From JBBROS01 sp965260995 (lineage in GTDB: Bacteria; Pseudomonadota; Alphaproteobacteria; Acetobacterales; Acetobacteraceae): DNA of 64,000 nucleotides. Below are positions 36,272-45,484 of this stretch, piece after piece. The notes below the pieces were generated by a model, which saw only the letters and a program-made list of their open reading frames with translations, searched no databases and was not told where the DNA came from. Within the stretch, counting starts at the first letter, position 1. Each line of letters opens with the position of its first letter. The translations under genes were made by a program, and so were the position numbers. The DNA is taken from the NCBI GenBank assembly GCA_965260995.1, contig CBDHCD010000003.1, positions 868,001 through 932,000 on the forward strand, written 5' to 3'.

Positions 36272-37048
36272 ATGAACGTCGCCACCCCGCCCGCAGCACT
36301 GGCCGGCGTCTCGGCCGAGGAATGGCAGGTGCGCTGCGACCTCGCCGCGCTCTACCGCGTGGTCGCCCATTTCCGCATGACGGACCTCATCTACACCCAC
36401 ATCAGCGCCCGCCTGCCGGGGCCTGAGCACCATTTCCTCATCAACCAGTACGGCGTCATGTTCCACGAGATGCGCGCCTCCGACCTGGTGCGGATCGACA
36501 TGGACGGCAACGTGGTGGAGCACGCGCGGCAGTCGGTGCGCCGGGTCAACGCCGCCGGTTTCACGATCCACTCCGCCATCCACATGGCCCGGCACGACCT
36601 CACCTGCGTCATCCACACGCACACCGCCGCCGGCATGGCGGTCGCCGCGCAGAAGCAGGGAATGCTGCCCATCAGCCAGCACGCGCTCAAGTTCTACGGC
36701 CGCCTCGCCTATCATGGCTACGAGGGGGTCGCGCTCGACCTTGATGAGCGGGACCGCCTGGTGGCCGACCTCGGGCCGCATAGCGCCATGATCCTGCAGA
36801 ACCACGGCTTGCTCGCCGCCGGGCGCACGATCCCGGAAGCGTTCAACACGATCTACTACCTGGAGCGCGCTTGCCAGGCCCAGGTGGCGGCCTTGTCGGG
36901 CGGCAGCGAACTGCTGTTCCCGCCGGAGGCGGTGCGGGTCCATACCGCCGAGCAGTTCGAAGGCGATGGCGACCCGGCCCGCTACAATTTCATGTGGGAG
37001 AGCTGCCTGTGCCTGATCGAGCACGGCCGCCCCGATTACCGGACTTGA
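36272..37048 (+). CDS. Class II aldolase/adducin family protein
   Basis: A 258-aa zinc-dependent aldolase-like protein. The metal site is visible as His115/His117 (VIHTHTAAGM) and His178 (LQNHGLLAAG), with the substrate-phosphate region YTHISARLPG near the N-terminus. ATG 36272 has an aggaggcc ribosome-binding site. It is 25 bp before dppD and so likely leads an operon aldolase-dppD-dppF-alcohol dehydrogenase. Members include fuculose/ribulose-phosphate aldolases and many uncharacterised proteins; the substrate is not predictable. Confidence 0.92.
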   Translation: MNVATPPAALAGVSAEEWQVRCDLAALYRVVAHFRMTDLIYTHISARLPGPEHHFLINQYGVMFHEMRASDLVRIDMDGNVVEHARQSVRRVNAAGFTIHSAIHMARHDLTCVIHTHTAAGMAVAAQKQGMLPISQHALKFYGRLAYHGYEGVALDLDERDRLVADLGPHSAMILQNHGLLAAGRTIPEAFNTIYYLERACQAQVAALSGGSELLFPPEAVRVHTAEQFEGDGDPARYNFMWESCLCLIEHGRPDYRT

Positions 37049-37073
37049 TCGCCGCCGGCCGGGCGGTTCACCG

Positions 37074-38069
37074 ATGACACCCGAGGCGACCTCCCTGCTG
37101 CAGATCGAGGATCTCCGCACCGTGTTCCGCGGGGCGAACGGCGACGTGGCGGCCGTGGATGGCGTCAGCCTTTCGGTCGAACGCGGCCGCACGCTCGGCA
37201 TCGTCGGCGAGAGCGGCTGCGGCAAGAGCATGCTGTCGCTCTCGGTGATGCGCCTGGTGCCGCCGCCGGGCCGGATCGCGCAAGGCCGCGTCCTGTTCGA
37301 GGGGCAGGACCTGCTGACATCCTCCGCGTCCACCATGCGCGGCCTGCGCGGCAACCGCATCGCCATGATCTTCCAGGAGCCGATGACCAGCCTCAACCCG
37401 GTGTTCACCGTCGGCGACCAGATCACCGAGGCGATGCGCGCCCATGACCGCCGCGCCTCGGCCAGCCAGCTCCGCGCCCGCGCCATCGAGGCGCTGGACC
37501 GGGTGCGCATCCCCGCCGCCGCGCGCCGCTTCGACGACTACCCGCACCAGATGAGCGGCGGCATGCGGCAGCGGGTGATGATCGCGATGGCGCTGTCGTG
37601 CGACCCGGACCTGCTGATCGCCGACGAGCCGACGACGGCGCTGGACGTGACGGTGCAGGCGCAGATCCTCGACCTCCTGCGCGACCTGCAGCGGCAGAGC
37701 GGCATGGCGATCATCCTCATCACCCACGACCTCGGCGTGGTGGCGGAGATGGCGGACGAGGTCGCGGTGATGTACGCGGGCCGGGTGGTCGAGAGCACGG
37801 GAGGGACGGCGATCTTCGACGACCCGCAGCACCCCTACACGCTCGGCCTGCTCGGCAGCATTCCCAAGATCGAGGAGGAGCGGGAGCGGCTGCTCGCGAT
37901 CGAGGGAGCGGTGCCGGCGCCGTTCGCGCTGCCCGAAGGCTGCCGGTTTCACCCGCGTTGCGTGTTCGCGGCCGAGGCCTGCACCCGCGCCGACCCGCCG
38001 TTGCGCGAGATCGGGCCGGGGCACCGCGCGGCGTGCATCCGCGCGCCGGTCGAGGACCTGGCGGCGTGA
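37074..38069 (+). CDS. Peptide/nickel-type ABC transporter ATP-binding protein (DppD/OppD family)
   Basis: A 331-aa ATPase. Walker A GESGCGKS is at residues 45-52, the ABC signature reads QMSGGMRQRVMIAMALS, Walker B is LLIADEPTTALDV and the His switch is ILITHDLGVV. The C-terminal oligopeptide domain HPRCVFAAEACTRADPP carries the Cys residues that bind an iron-sulfur cluster in DppD-type proteins. The partner DppF overlaps it by 4 bp (GTGA). No permease or binding-protein gene is adjacent, which is unusual for this family. Confidence 0.92.
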   Translation: MTPEATSLLQIEDLRTVFRGANGDVAAVDGVSLSVERGRTLGIVGESGCGKSMLSLSVMRLVPPPGRIAQGRVLFEGQDLLTSSASTMRGLRGNRIAMIFQEPMTSLNPVFTVGDQITEAMRAHDRRASASQLRARAIEALDRVRIPAAARRFDDYPHQMSGGMRQRVMIAMALSCDPDLLIADEPTTALDVTVQAQILDLLRDLQRQSGMAIILITHDLGVVAEMADEVAVMYAGRVVESTGGTAIFDDPQHPYTLGLLGSIPKIEEERERLLAIEGAVPAPFALPEGCRFHPRCVFAAEACTRADPPLREIGPGHRAACIRAPVEDLAA

Positions 38070-39145
38070 CGGCGCTGCTGGAAGTCGAGAACCTCGCCAA
38101 GCACTACCCGATGCGGCGCGGGCTGGTGATGTCGCGCACGGTGGGCACGGTGCGGGCGGTGGACGGCATCGGGTTCGGCGTGGCGCGCGGCGAGACGTTG
38201 GCCCTGGTCGGCGAAAGCGGCTGCGGCAAGAGCACCACGGCGCGGCTGGCGTTGCGGCTGATCGAGCCGACGACCGGCGCCGTCCGGTTCGAGGGGCAGG
38301 ACATCACCACGTTGCGCGGCGCGGCGTTGCGGGCGTTGCGGCGGCGGATGCAGATCGTGTTCCAGGACCCGTTCGCCTCGCTCAACCCGCGCATGACGGT
38401 GGGCGAGATCCTGGAAGAGCCGTTGCTGGTTCACGCCATCGGCGACCGGGCGGCCCGGCGTGACCGGGTGGCGGAGCTGCTGGGGCTGGTGGGATTGGCG
38501 CCGTATCAGGCCGGGCGGTATCCGCACGAGTTCTCCGGCGGCCAGCGGCAACGGGTCGGCATCGCCCGCGCGCTGGCCGTCGAGCCGGCCCTGGTGGTGT
38601 GCGACGAGCCGGTGAGCGCCCTCGACGTCAGCATCCAGGCGCAGGTCGTGAACCTGCTGAAGGATTTGCAGCAGCGGTTGGGCCTGTCCTACCTGTTCAT
38701 CGCCCACGACCTCGCGGTCGTGAAGCACGTGGCCGACCGGGTCGCGGTGATGTACCTGGGCCGCATCGTCGAGGTCGGGCCGAAGGAGCGGGTGTTCGCC
38801 AACCCGCGCCACCCCTACACCCGCGTGTTGCTGTCGGCGATCCCGCGGCCCGACCCCCACCGGCGGCTGGCGCGTCAAGTGCCGGGCGGGGACGTGCCCA
38901 GCCCGGCCAACATCCCGCCTGGCTGCCGATTCAACACCCGTTGCGCGTTCGTTATCGACCGCTGCCGCACCGAGGACCCCGCCTTGCGCCCGATCGAGCC
39001 GTCGCACCTGTCCGCCTGCCACCGCGCCGAGGAACTGCCCGCCGCGGCGGACCTCGCGGAAGCGCATCCCGCCCCGCCCGCCGCGGCCCGGCGGCTCGCG
39101 CTCTACGCCGAGCGGCGAGCCGCGGCGCGGACCGAGGCGGTATGA
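38066..39145 (+). CDS. Peptide/nickel-type ABC transporter ATP-binding protein (DppF/OppF family)
   Basis: A 359-aa ATPase pairing with the preceding DppD-like protein. Walker A GESGCGKSTT starts near residue 48, the signature is EFSGGQRQRVGIARAL, Walker B VVCDEPVSALDVSIQAQV and the His switch FIAHDLAVVKHVADR. The C-terminus carries GCRFNTRCAFVIDRCRTEDP, the OppF-type cysteine cluster, then a 45-residue Ala/Glu-rich tail. GTG 38066 overlaps dppD, and the stop overlaps the alcohol dehydrogenase ATG (ATGA). Confidence 0.92.
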   Translation: MTALLEVENLAKHYPMRRGLVMSRTVGTVRAVDGIGFGVARGETLALVGESGCGKSTTARLALRLIEPTTGAVRFEGQDITTLRGAALRALRRRMQIVFQDPFASLNPRMTVGEILEEPLLVHAIGDRAARRDRVAELLGLVGLAPYQAGRYPHEFSGGQRQRVGIARALAVEPALVVCDEPVSALDVSIQAQVVNLLKDLQQRLGLSYLFIAHDLAVVKHVADRVAVMYLGRIVEVGPKERVFANPRHPYTRVLLSAIPRPDPHRRLARQVPGGDVPSPANIPPGCRFNTRCAFVIDRCRTEDPALRPIEPSHLSACHRAEELPAAADLAEAHPAPPAAARRLALYAERRAAARTEAV

Positions 39146-40329
39146 TCGCGCCCCTCGTCTCGCCCCGCATGATGCGGGTGGGCGGCGGCGCGGTGGGGCA
39201 AGTCGCCGAGGTGCTGGCCGCCTTCGGGTTGAGCCGGCCACTGGTGGTGACGGACCCGTATATGGTGTCGTCGGGGCTGGTGCGGCGCTGCGTCGATCCG
39301 CTGGAGTCGGCCGGGCTGCGGCCGGACGTGTTCAGCGACACGGTGCCGGAGCCGACGGACACGGTGATCGAGGCCGGGGTCACGGCCCTGGAACGGGGGG
39401 AGTATGATTGCCTGATCGGGTTCGGCGGCGGCTCGCCGATCGACACGGCCAAGGCCATCGCCATCCTGGCCGAAGGGCGGGCGGCAAACCCGGCGGCCTT
39501 GATGCGGGACTTCAAGGCGCCGTTCGCGGCCGATCGCGCCCGGTTGCCGATCATCGCCGTGCCGACCACGGCGGGCACCGGCAGCGAGGCGACGCGGTTC
39601 ACGGTCATCACCGACACGGAACGCGGCGAGAAAATGCTGATCGCGGGGATGGGCGCGCTGCCGCTGGCCGCGGTGGTCGATTACGAGCTGACGTTCAGCG
39701 TGCCGAAACGGATCACCGCCGACACCGGCGTTGACAGCTTGACCCACGCGCTGGAGGCTTACGTGTCGCGCCGCGCCAACGCTTACTCCGACGTGCAGGC
39801 GCTGGCGGCGATGCGCCTCATCGGGGCCAACCTGCGCACGGCCTATCATGAGCCGGACAACAAGGCAGCGCGCGAGGCCATGATGCTGGGGGCGACGATG
39901 GCGGGGATCGCGTTCACCAACGCGTCGGTGGCGCTGGTGCACGGCATGTCGCGGCCGATCGGGGCGCACTTCCACGTGCCGCACGGGTTGAGCAACGCCA
40001 TGCTGCTGCCGGCGATCACGCGGTTCGGGCTGGACGCGGCGGAGGCGCGCTACGCCGAGGCGGCGCGGGCCATCGGGTTCGCCGGGGCGGGAGACGCGGA
40101 CGGGCCGGCCGCGGAGAAGCTGGCCGAGGGACTGGCGGCGCTGAACCGGGAACTGGAGGTGCCGACGCCTGGGGAGTTCGGCATCGACAAGGCGGTTTGG
40201 GACGGGACGCTGGAGCTGATGGCGGAGCAGGCCTTGGCGTCCGGCAGCCCGGCCAACAATCCGCGGGTGCCGGGGAAGGCGGAGATCGTGGCGCTGTACG
40301 ACGTGGTCTGGTCGGGCAACAGCCAATAA
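39142..40329 (+). CDS. Iron-containing alcohol dehydrogenase
   Basis: A 395-aa group III (Fe-dependent) alcohol dehydrogenase. NAD-binding motif GFGGGSPIDTAKA sits at residues 93-105, PTTAGTGSEATRFTVITD and DTGVDSLTHALEAYVSRRA follow, and the metal-binding histidines are in VHGMSRPIGAHFHVPHGLSN. It is the last gene of the coupled aldolase-dppDF operon (ATGA overlap with dppF). An aldolase and an alcohol dehydrogenase flanking transporter ATPases suggest uptake and catabolism of a sugar-acid or alcohol-like compound. The substrate is unknown. Confidence 0.93.
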   Translation: MIAPLVSPRMMRVGGGAVGQVAEVLAAFGLSRPLVVTDPYMVSSGLVRRCVDPLESAGLRPDVFSDTVPEPTDTVIEAGVTALERGEYDCLIGFGGGSPIDTAKAIAILAEGRAANPAALMRDFKAPFAADRARLPIIAVPTTAGTGSEATRFTVITDTERGEKMLIAGMGALPLAAVVDYELTFSVPKRITADTGVDSLTHALEAYVSRRANAYSDVQALAAMRLIGANLRTAYHEPDNKAAREAMMLGATMAGIAFTNASVALVHGMSRPIGAHFHVPHGLSNAMLLPAITRFGLDAAEARYAEAARAIGFAGAGDADGPAAEKLAEGLAALNRELEVPTPGEFGIDKAVWDGTLELMAEQALASGSPANNPRVPGKAEIVALYDVVWSGNSQ

Positions 40330-40384
40330 GGTGGCGACCACGAACGTCGTGTCGCGGCGGCTCATGCGAGTTCCTGGGCAGCGA

Positions 40385-40640
40385 TGTCGATGTCGTCATG
40401 GCAGCAACCGCGCGCTGCCCGGGTGGCCGAGCATCCGCGCCAGGACCCCAGGCCGCGACCGTTTGGCAACGATGCCCACCGTGCTGTTCGAGGTCTTGAG
40501 CGAGAGCACGCAGGGCACCGACCGGCTCGACGGGAGCCGCGAGTATCGCCGGCCGGACTTGTTTCGCCGAGGACGAGTTGGCAATGCCCGGGGTCGGTGT
40601 CGATCTCCCCCCGGCCGAACTTGATCGAAGCGTTGACTCG
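40385..40640 (+). pseudogene. Uma2-family remnant
   Basis: Pieces of a Uma2-type protein lie in different frames. One frame has PTVLFEVLSESTQGTDRLDG followed by SREYR, the conserved core that in intact proteins reads I(V/F)EVLS.ST...D...K...Y. About 30 codons later another frame gives ELAMPGVGVDLPPAEL, the usual C-terminus. The N-terminal half is missing. It was broken by frameshifts and deletion. An intact relative lies at 10950-11507. Confidence 0.7.
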
Positions 40641-40666
40641 GCAGCGCCCGAATCAGCACCGCGACC

Positions 40667-41623
40667 TCAAGCTTTCTTCGCCGCCCCCGCCGGCGGCGGC
40701 GTCTGCACTTCCCGCCGCAGCTTGTTCTCGCCCAACAGCAGCAGGATCGGGGCAGCGATGAAGATGCTGCTCGACGTGCCGACGATGATGCCGAACAGCA
40801 TCATCAACGCGAAGCCGGACAACGACGCACCACCGTAGATCGCCAGCGGCAGGGCGGCGAGGAACACGGTCAGCGACGTGCCCAGCGTCCGGTTCAGCGT
40901 CTCGTTGATCGACTGGTCGATCAACTGGCGCAAGGGCATCGTCTTGTACTTGCGCAGGTTCTCGCGCATCCGGTCATAAACGACGACCTTGTCGTTGGTC
41001 GAGTAGCCGATCACGGTCAGGATGGCGGCGACCATCACCAGGTCGAACTCGATCCGCGTGATCACCAGGAAACCGATGGCCTTGGTCACGTCCAGGATCA
41101 GCGTCACCACGGCGCCGACCGCGAACTGCCACTCGAAGCGGAACCAGATGTAGACCAGGATCATCAGCAGGCTGATGCCGAGCGCCAACATGCCGTCGCG
41201 GAACAGTTCGGCCGAGACGGACGCGCCGACCGCGTCGGTGCGCACGATGCGGGCGCCGGGCGCGACCTGCTCCAAGGCGTCGCGCACGCGGCCGACGGTC
41301 GCCTGGGTGGACACCTCGTCGCCTTGCGGGTCGAGCCGGATCAATGCCTGGTCGTCCGTGCCGAAGCGCTGCAACCCGGCCTCCGCCACGCCTGCCGCCC
41401 CGAGCGCGCTCCGCAGCTTGGTGAAGTCCGCCGGGCCGGGGGTGCGCACCTCCATGACGATGCCGCCGCGGAAGTCGATGCCGAGCCGCAGCCCCGGGTA
41501 GAAGAACAGCAGCACCGAGGCCGTCGACAGGAAGGCGGAGGTGGCCAGCCCGATGAACCGGCCGCGCATGAACTGGATGCGCGTGTTGTCCGGGAACAAG
41601 CGGAGCGTGGGGCGGTAAAACAT
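40667..41623 (-). CDS. secF: Protein translocase subunit SecF
   Basis: A 318-aa inner-membrane subunit that uses the proton gradient to finish protein export through SecYEG. The first periplasmic-domain motif is GLRLGIDFRGGIVMEV, and the transmembrane core has GISLLMILVYIWFRFEWQFAV and ILTVIGYSTNDKVVVYDRMRE, followed by ETLNRTLGTSLTVFLAALPL. Six membrane helices fit. ATG 41623 is 5 bp after the secD stop. The C-terminal tail is Lys/Pro-rich. Confidence 0.96.
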   Translation of the reverse strand: MFYRPTLRLFPDNTRIQFMRGRFIGLATSAFLSTASVLLFFYPGLRLGIDFRGGIVMEVRTPGPADFTKLRSALGAAGVAEAGLQRFGTDDQALIRLDPQGDEVSTQATVGRVRDALEQVAPGARIVRTDAVGASVSAELFRDGMLALGISLLMILVYIWFRFEWQFAVGAVVTLILDVTKAIGFLVITRIEFDLVMVAAILTVIGYSTNDKVVVYDRMRENLRKYKTMPLRQLIDQSINETLNRTLGTSLTVFLAALPLAIYGGASLSGFALMMLFGIIVGTSSSIFIAAPILLLLGENKLRREVQTPPPAGAAKKA

Positions 41624-41628
41624 GGGCG

Positions 41629-43191
41629 CTACACCGGCAACAAGGAAGGCTTGGCGCTCACGTACCAGCGCACCATCATCAGGCGCGCGACCAGGGTGGC
41701 GGTGAACAAGGTGGTGACGATGCCGACCGTGATGGTGACGGCGAAGCCGCGCACCGGGCCGGTGCCGAACACGAACAGCATGACGTGGGCGAGGAACGCG
41801 GTCGCGTTGCTGTCGATGATGGTGCCGTAGGCGCGGCGGCATCCGGTCTCCAACGCGTTGAACGGGGTGCGGCCGTTGCGGACCTCCTCGCGGATGCGCT
41901 CGTTGATCAGGATGTTGGCGTCCACCGCGACACCGAGGGTGAGCAAGATGCCGGCCATGCCGGGCAGGGTCAGCGTCGCTTCCAGGAGGGAGAGGACGGC
42001 GATCTGCAAGATCAGGTTGAGCAGCAAGGCGAGGTTCGCGAACCAGCCGAACAGGCCGTAGAACAGCGCCATGTAGGCGACCACCAGCACGAAGCCGACG
42101 GCCAGCGCGATGGCGCCGGCGCGGATGCTGTCCGCGCCCAGCTCGGGGCCGACGCTTCGTTCCTCGACCACGGTGAGCGGCGCGGGGAGCGCGCCGGCGC
42201 GCAGGAGCACGGCGAGGTCGTTGGCGGACTGCGCGGTGAAGTTGCCGCTGATCTGGCCGCGGCCGCCGGTGATGGGCGTCTGGATGACGGGGGCGCTGAT
42301 CACCTTGTCGTCGAGCACGATGGCGAAGCGGCGGCCGACGTTGGCGTTGGTCACGTCGGCGAAGCGGCGCGCGCCGACGCTGTCGAAGGTGAAGTTCACC
42401 ACCCAGCCGCCGCCGCGCGACTGGTCCTGGCCGGGGCGGGCGTCGGTCAGGTTGGCGCCGTCCACCTCGACGCGGCGGCGCACCGGCTCGCGGACGTTCG
42501 GCTGGTTCTCCAACGGCAGGAAATCGACCCCGGGCGGAGGAGGGCCGGCCAGGTTGGCGCTCTCGTCCAGCAGCCGAAAGGTCATGCGCGCGGTCTTGCC
42601 CAGGAGTTCCTTGATGCGGTTCGGGTCCTCGATGCCGGGCAATTGGACGATGATGCGGCTGTCGCCCTGGCGGGTGATCTGCGGGTCGATGACGCCGGTC
42701 TCGTCGATGCGGCGGCGGACGATCTCGATCGATTGGATGACGGCGGCGTTGGCGCGGTCGCGGACCGCGGCGGGCGGGATGGTGAGCGCGATCTCGCCGC
42801 CGGTCGCGTCCGTCTGGTAGTCGGCCGCGCCGGTCGTCGTGGCGGTTTCGCGCAGCAGGCGCACCGCCTCGTCCTGCTGCGGCCCCGGCGGCATGCGGAT
42901 CAGCACGCGGTCCTGCGCCGGCTGGGCGAGGGGGGGCTGGTAGCCGGTCACCTTGCCGCGCAACGCGGTCCGCGCGCCGTCGGCCAGGCTTTCCAACCGT
43001 TCCTTCAGCACGGCGGCCATGTCGACCTCGAGCAGCAGGTAGCTGCCGCCGCGCAGGTCGAGGCCGAGGCGCACCTGCCGCCACGGCAGCCAGCCGGTGG
43101 GCGCGGGGAGCAGGTTCGGCAGGCAGAGCAGCGCGCCCAGGACGCAGACCGCGAGGATCAGCGTGGTCTTGAGGCGGCTGAAGTACATCAT
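41629..43191 (-). CDS. secD: Protein translocase subunit SecD
   Basis: A 520-aa partner of SecF. Motifs are VRLGLDLRGGSYLLLEVD after the first helix, RRIDETGVIDPQITRQG and SRIIVQLPGI in the periplasmic domain, and the membrane core with LPGMAGILLTLGVAVDANIL then INERIREEV, and GFAVTITVGIVTTLFTATL. The start is an ATGATG pair (43191); the frame upstream overlaps the divergent oxidoreductase region and is not used. yajC is not in the window. Confidence 0.96.
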   Translation of the reverse strand: MMYFSRLKTTLILAVCVLGALLCLPNLLPAPTGWLPWRQVRLGLDLRGGSYLLLEVDMAAVLKERLESLADGARTALRGKVTGYQPPLAQPAQDRVLIRMPPGPQQDEAVRLLRETATTTGAADYQTDATGGEIALTIPPAAVRDRANAAVIQSIEIVRRRIDETGVIDPQITRQGDSRIIVQLPGIEDPNRIKELLGKTARMTFRLLDESANLAGPPPPGVDFLPLENQPNVREPVRRRVEVDGANLTDARPGQDQSRGGGWVVNFTFDSVGARRFADVTNANVGRRFAIVLDDKVISAPVIQTPITGGRGQISGNFTAQSANDLAVLLRAGALPAPLTVVEERSVGPELGADSIRAGAIALAVGFVLVVAYMALFYGLFGWFANLALLLNLILQIAVLSLLEATLTLPGMAGILLTLGVAVDANILINERIREEVRNGRTPFNALETGCRRAYGTIIDSNATAFLAHVMLFVFGTGPVRGFAVTITVGIVTTLFTATLVARLMMVRWYVSAKPSLLPV

Positions 43192-43326
43192 GTCGTGCGT
43201 GGTTCCCCGGGACGTGTGCGCGAGCGCTGGTGCGCAGCCTGGGCGCGGTATGCCGGGGCGGGGGAACCGGCGCAACCCTGGGCAGCCCTATGGCCGCGGC
43301 CTGGCCGGGCTGATACAGCGCACAGC

Positions 43327-44304
43327 ATGGTGGAACAGCTTCGAATCGGGATCGCAGGAGCCGGGCACTTCGGCCGCTTTCACGCGCTCAAAGTGGCGGC
43401 GAGCCGGCGGGCGCGGCTGGTTGGGCTGCACGATCCGGATACGGCCCGTGCCGCGGCCGTGGGGCGGGAGGCCGGAGGCGCAGGGGCGATGCCACTCGAC
43501 GCCCTGCTCGCCGCCTGCGACGCGCTGATCGTCGCCGCCCCCGCCGAGGCGCATCACGTGCTGGCGGCGGCGGCGCTACGGGCCGGGCGGCACGTGCTGA
43601 TCGAGAAGCCGATGGCCTCCACGCTCGCCCAGGCGGACGAGCTGGCGGCGCTGGCGGCGGCGGCGGGCCGGGTGCTGCAAGTGGGCCACCTGCTGCGCTA
43701 CAGCGCCGAGCACCGGGCGATCTCGTCGCGCATCACCCGGCCACTTTACATCGAGGCCGCCCGCATCGCGCCCTATAAGCCGCGCGGCACCGACGTCTCG
43801 GTGATCCTCGACCTTATGATCCACGACCTCGACCTGGTGCTGGCGCTGGTCGACTGCCCGATCGCCAGCGTGGACGCGCTCGGGGCGGCTGTCAGCAGCG
43901 CCAACGAGGACATCGCCAACGCCCGCGTCCGCTTCGCCAACGGCTGCGTCGCCACCATCACCGCGAGCCGCATCTCGCTGAAAACGGAGCGGCGGATGCG
44001 GCTGTTCTCGGAGGAGGGCTATCTGTCGGCCGACTTCGCGGCGCGCAAGCTGGTGATGATCGGGCGCGAGCGCGGCCTGCCGCTGCCCGGCACCGGCGGC
44101 TTCCGGCGCGAGGAAACATCCTGGTCCGAGCACGACAGCATGGCGGCCGAGCACGAAGCCTTCGTCGCCTCGTGCCTGGACGGGGCGCCGGTGGTGGTCG
44201 ATGCCGCGGCCGGGCGGCGGGCGCTGGCGGCGGCGCTGGCCGTGACGGACGGCATGGCGGAGAGCCGGCGGCTGGCACTGGCATCGGGGTTGCTTGAGGG
44301 ATAA
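43327..44304 (+). CDS. Gfo/Idh/MocA-family NAD(P)-dependent oxidoreductase
   Basis: A 325-aa enzyme with an N-terminal Rossmann motif GIAGAGHFGRFHALK (8-22), the conserved HVLIEKPMASTLAQADEL and the C-terminal-domain DLMIHDLDLVLAL. The pattern HFGRFHALK / EKPMA / VGHLLRYSAEH / IHDLDL resembles UDP-GlcNAc 3-dehydrogenase GnnA-like proteins found beside lpxA/lpxB. lpxB is 1.2 kb away but in the other orientation. A role in 3-amino lipid A synthesis is therefore only a suggestion; the gnnB transaminase is not seen. ATG 43327 matches the family start. Confidence 0.85.
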   Translation: MVEQLRIGIAGAGHFGRFHALKVAASRRARLVGLHDPDTARAAAVGREAGGAGAMPLDALLAACDALIVAAPAEAHHVLAAAALRAGRHVLIEKPMASTLAQADELAALAAAAGRVLQVGHLLRYSAEHRAISSRITRPLYIEAARIAPYKPRGTDVSVILDLMIHDLDLVLALVDCPIASVDALGAAVSSANEDIANARVRFANGCVATITASRISLKTERRMRLFSEEGYLSADFAARKLVMIGRERGLPLPGTGGFRREETSWSEHDSMAAEHEAFVASCLDGAPVVVDAAAGRRALAAALAVTDGMAESRRLALASGLLEG

Positions 44305-44495
44305 ATCGCCTTTGGCCGCGAGCAGCGGCGCTGGACGGCTCGGTTGAGCAGTTCGGGACCGGGGGCGGGCGGGGGGCCGCGTATGGGGTCCGCGGATCGC
44401 CGGCAGGCCGCGTGACGAGGGTGCTGTTGCGGTAAGGCCGCAGTCATCACTCCGGCGTAGAGTGACGTCTGCCATTCAGGCGAAGGGCCGAGGTG

Positions 44496-45350
44496 ATGAG
44501 GCGGTCAGGCGTAGGCGTTTTGGTTGGGCTGGGCGTCATCCTGGTCTCGCTGCTGTCGTACCAGCAGCCCTTTGACTTGACGGCCCTGCGTGCGAGTTTG
44601 ATGCGGCCACTGCACGCCTGGGTCGACTCTGGCGCCGGCCGCTCCGAAGGGCGATCGGCTTCGAAGGCGCAGCCAAGCGCGCGAGCAGTTGGGGACGTGG
44701 TTGGCCGGGTCGTGGCCGTGGCTGACGGCGATACCTTGACGGTGCTGACCGACGCGGGGCAGCAGCTCCGCATCAGGCTGGCCGAGATCGACACGCCCGA
44801 GACCGCCCAACCCTACGGCCCGCGCGCGCGTCGGGAGCTGACCGACCTCGCGTTCGGCAAGGAGGTTCGAGTCGCGGTGCAGGACACCGACCGTTACGGC
44901 CGCACCGTGGGTCGGGTGCGTGCCCGTGGGCAGGACATCAACGCCGAGCTGGTCCGCCGCGGCGCGGCGTGGGTATATCGGCAATACAGCCACGATGCCG
45001 CCCTACTAACCCTGGAGGCGGAGGCGCGAGCGGCGCGGCGGGGCCTGTGGGCGCTGCCGGAGAGCCAGCGCGTGCCCCCGTGGGAATGGCGTGCGGTCGG
45101 ACGTGAGGAGAACGGGCCGTCGATGGCGCAGGCGATCCTGCCGACCGTCCGGTCCTGGCTGACCTCACTGTTCCGCGGCGATCCAGGCCGCCCAGCGGTT
45201 GGTTCGGCGAGTGGCTTCACGTGCGGGACGAAGCGGTTCTGCCGGGAGATGACGAGCTGCGCCGAAGCCCGCTTCTACGTCAAGCAGTGCGGGGCGTCGT
45301 GGCTGGACTCCGACCATGACGGGAGGCCGTGCGAACAGCTTTGCCAGTAG
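44496..45350 (+). CDS. Secreted/anchored thermonuclease-family protein with an excalibur-like C-terminus
   Basis: A 284-aa protein. A single N-terminal hydrophobic helix (VGVLVGLGVILVSLLSY) suggests membrane anchoring or export. The staphylococcal-nuclease domain spans about 66-190: VVAVADGDTLTV, RIRLAEIDTPE and DTDRYGRTVGRV, with Arg94, Glu102 and Arg136 in positions of the known catalytic residues. The last 45 residues (FTCGTKRFCREMTSCAEA ... DSDHDGRPCEQLC) form a Cys-rich, Ca-binding-type motif like the excalibur domain. ATG 44496 is preferred over the adjacent GTG. It probably degrades extracellular nucleic acid. Confidence 0.86.
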   Translation: MRRSGVGVLVGLGVILVSLLSYQQPFDLTALRASLMRPLHAWVDSGAGRSEGRSASKAQPSARAVGDVVGRVVAVADGDTLTVLTDAGQQLRIRLAEIDTPETAQPYGPRARRELTDLAFGKEVRVAVQDTDRYGRTVGRVRARGQDINAELVRRGAAWVYRQYSHDAALLTLEAEARAARRGLWALPESQRVPPWEWRAVGREENGPSMAQAILPTVRSWLTSLFRGDPGRPAVGSASGFTCGTKRFCREMTSCAEARFYVKQCGASWLDSDHDGRPCEQLCQ

Positions 45351-45484
45351 GCGCGAAACCCGAGCAGGAGCAGCAAAGACAGCAGGCCGGATTGTCACGA
45401 CCACTGGCAGGGATGGCGCTGGTGGCGAAACAATAGGAATGCTCCCCATCCGCGCTCCTCTGCCCGCTCACATCGCGCACCAGA

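Noticed and set aside
41785..44304. An 839-aa plus-strand frame that includes the Gfo/Idh/MocA gene
   Set aside because: Its first 500 residues are antisense to secD and lack motifs. The real start is ATG 43327, directly before the Rossmann motif.
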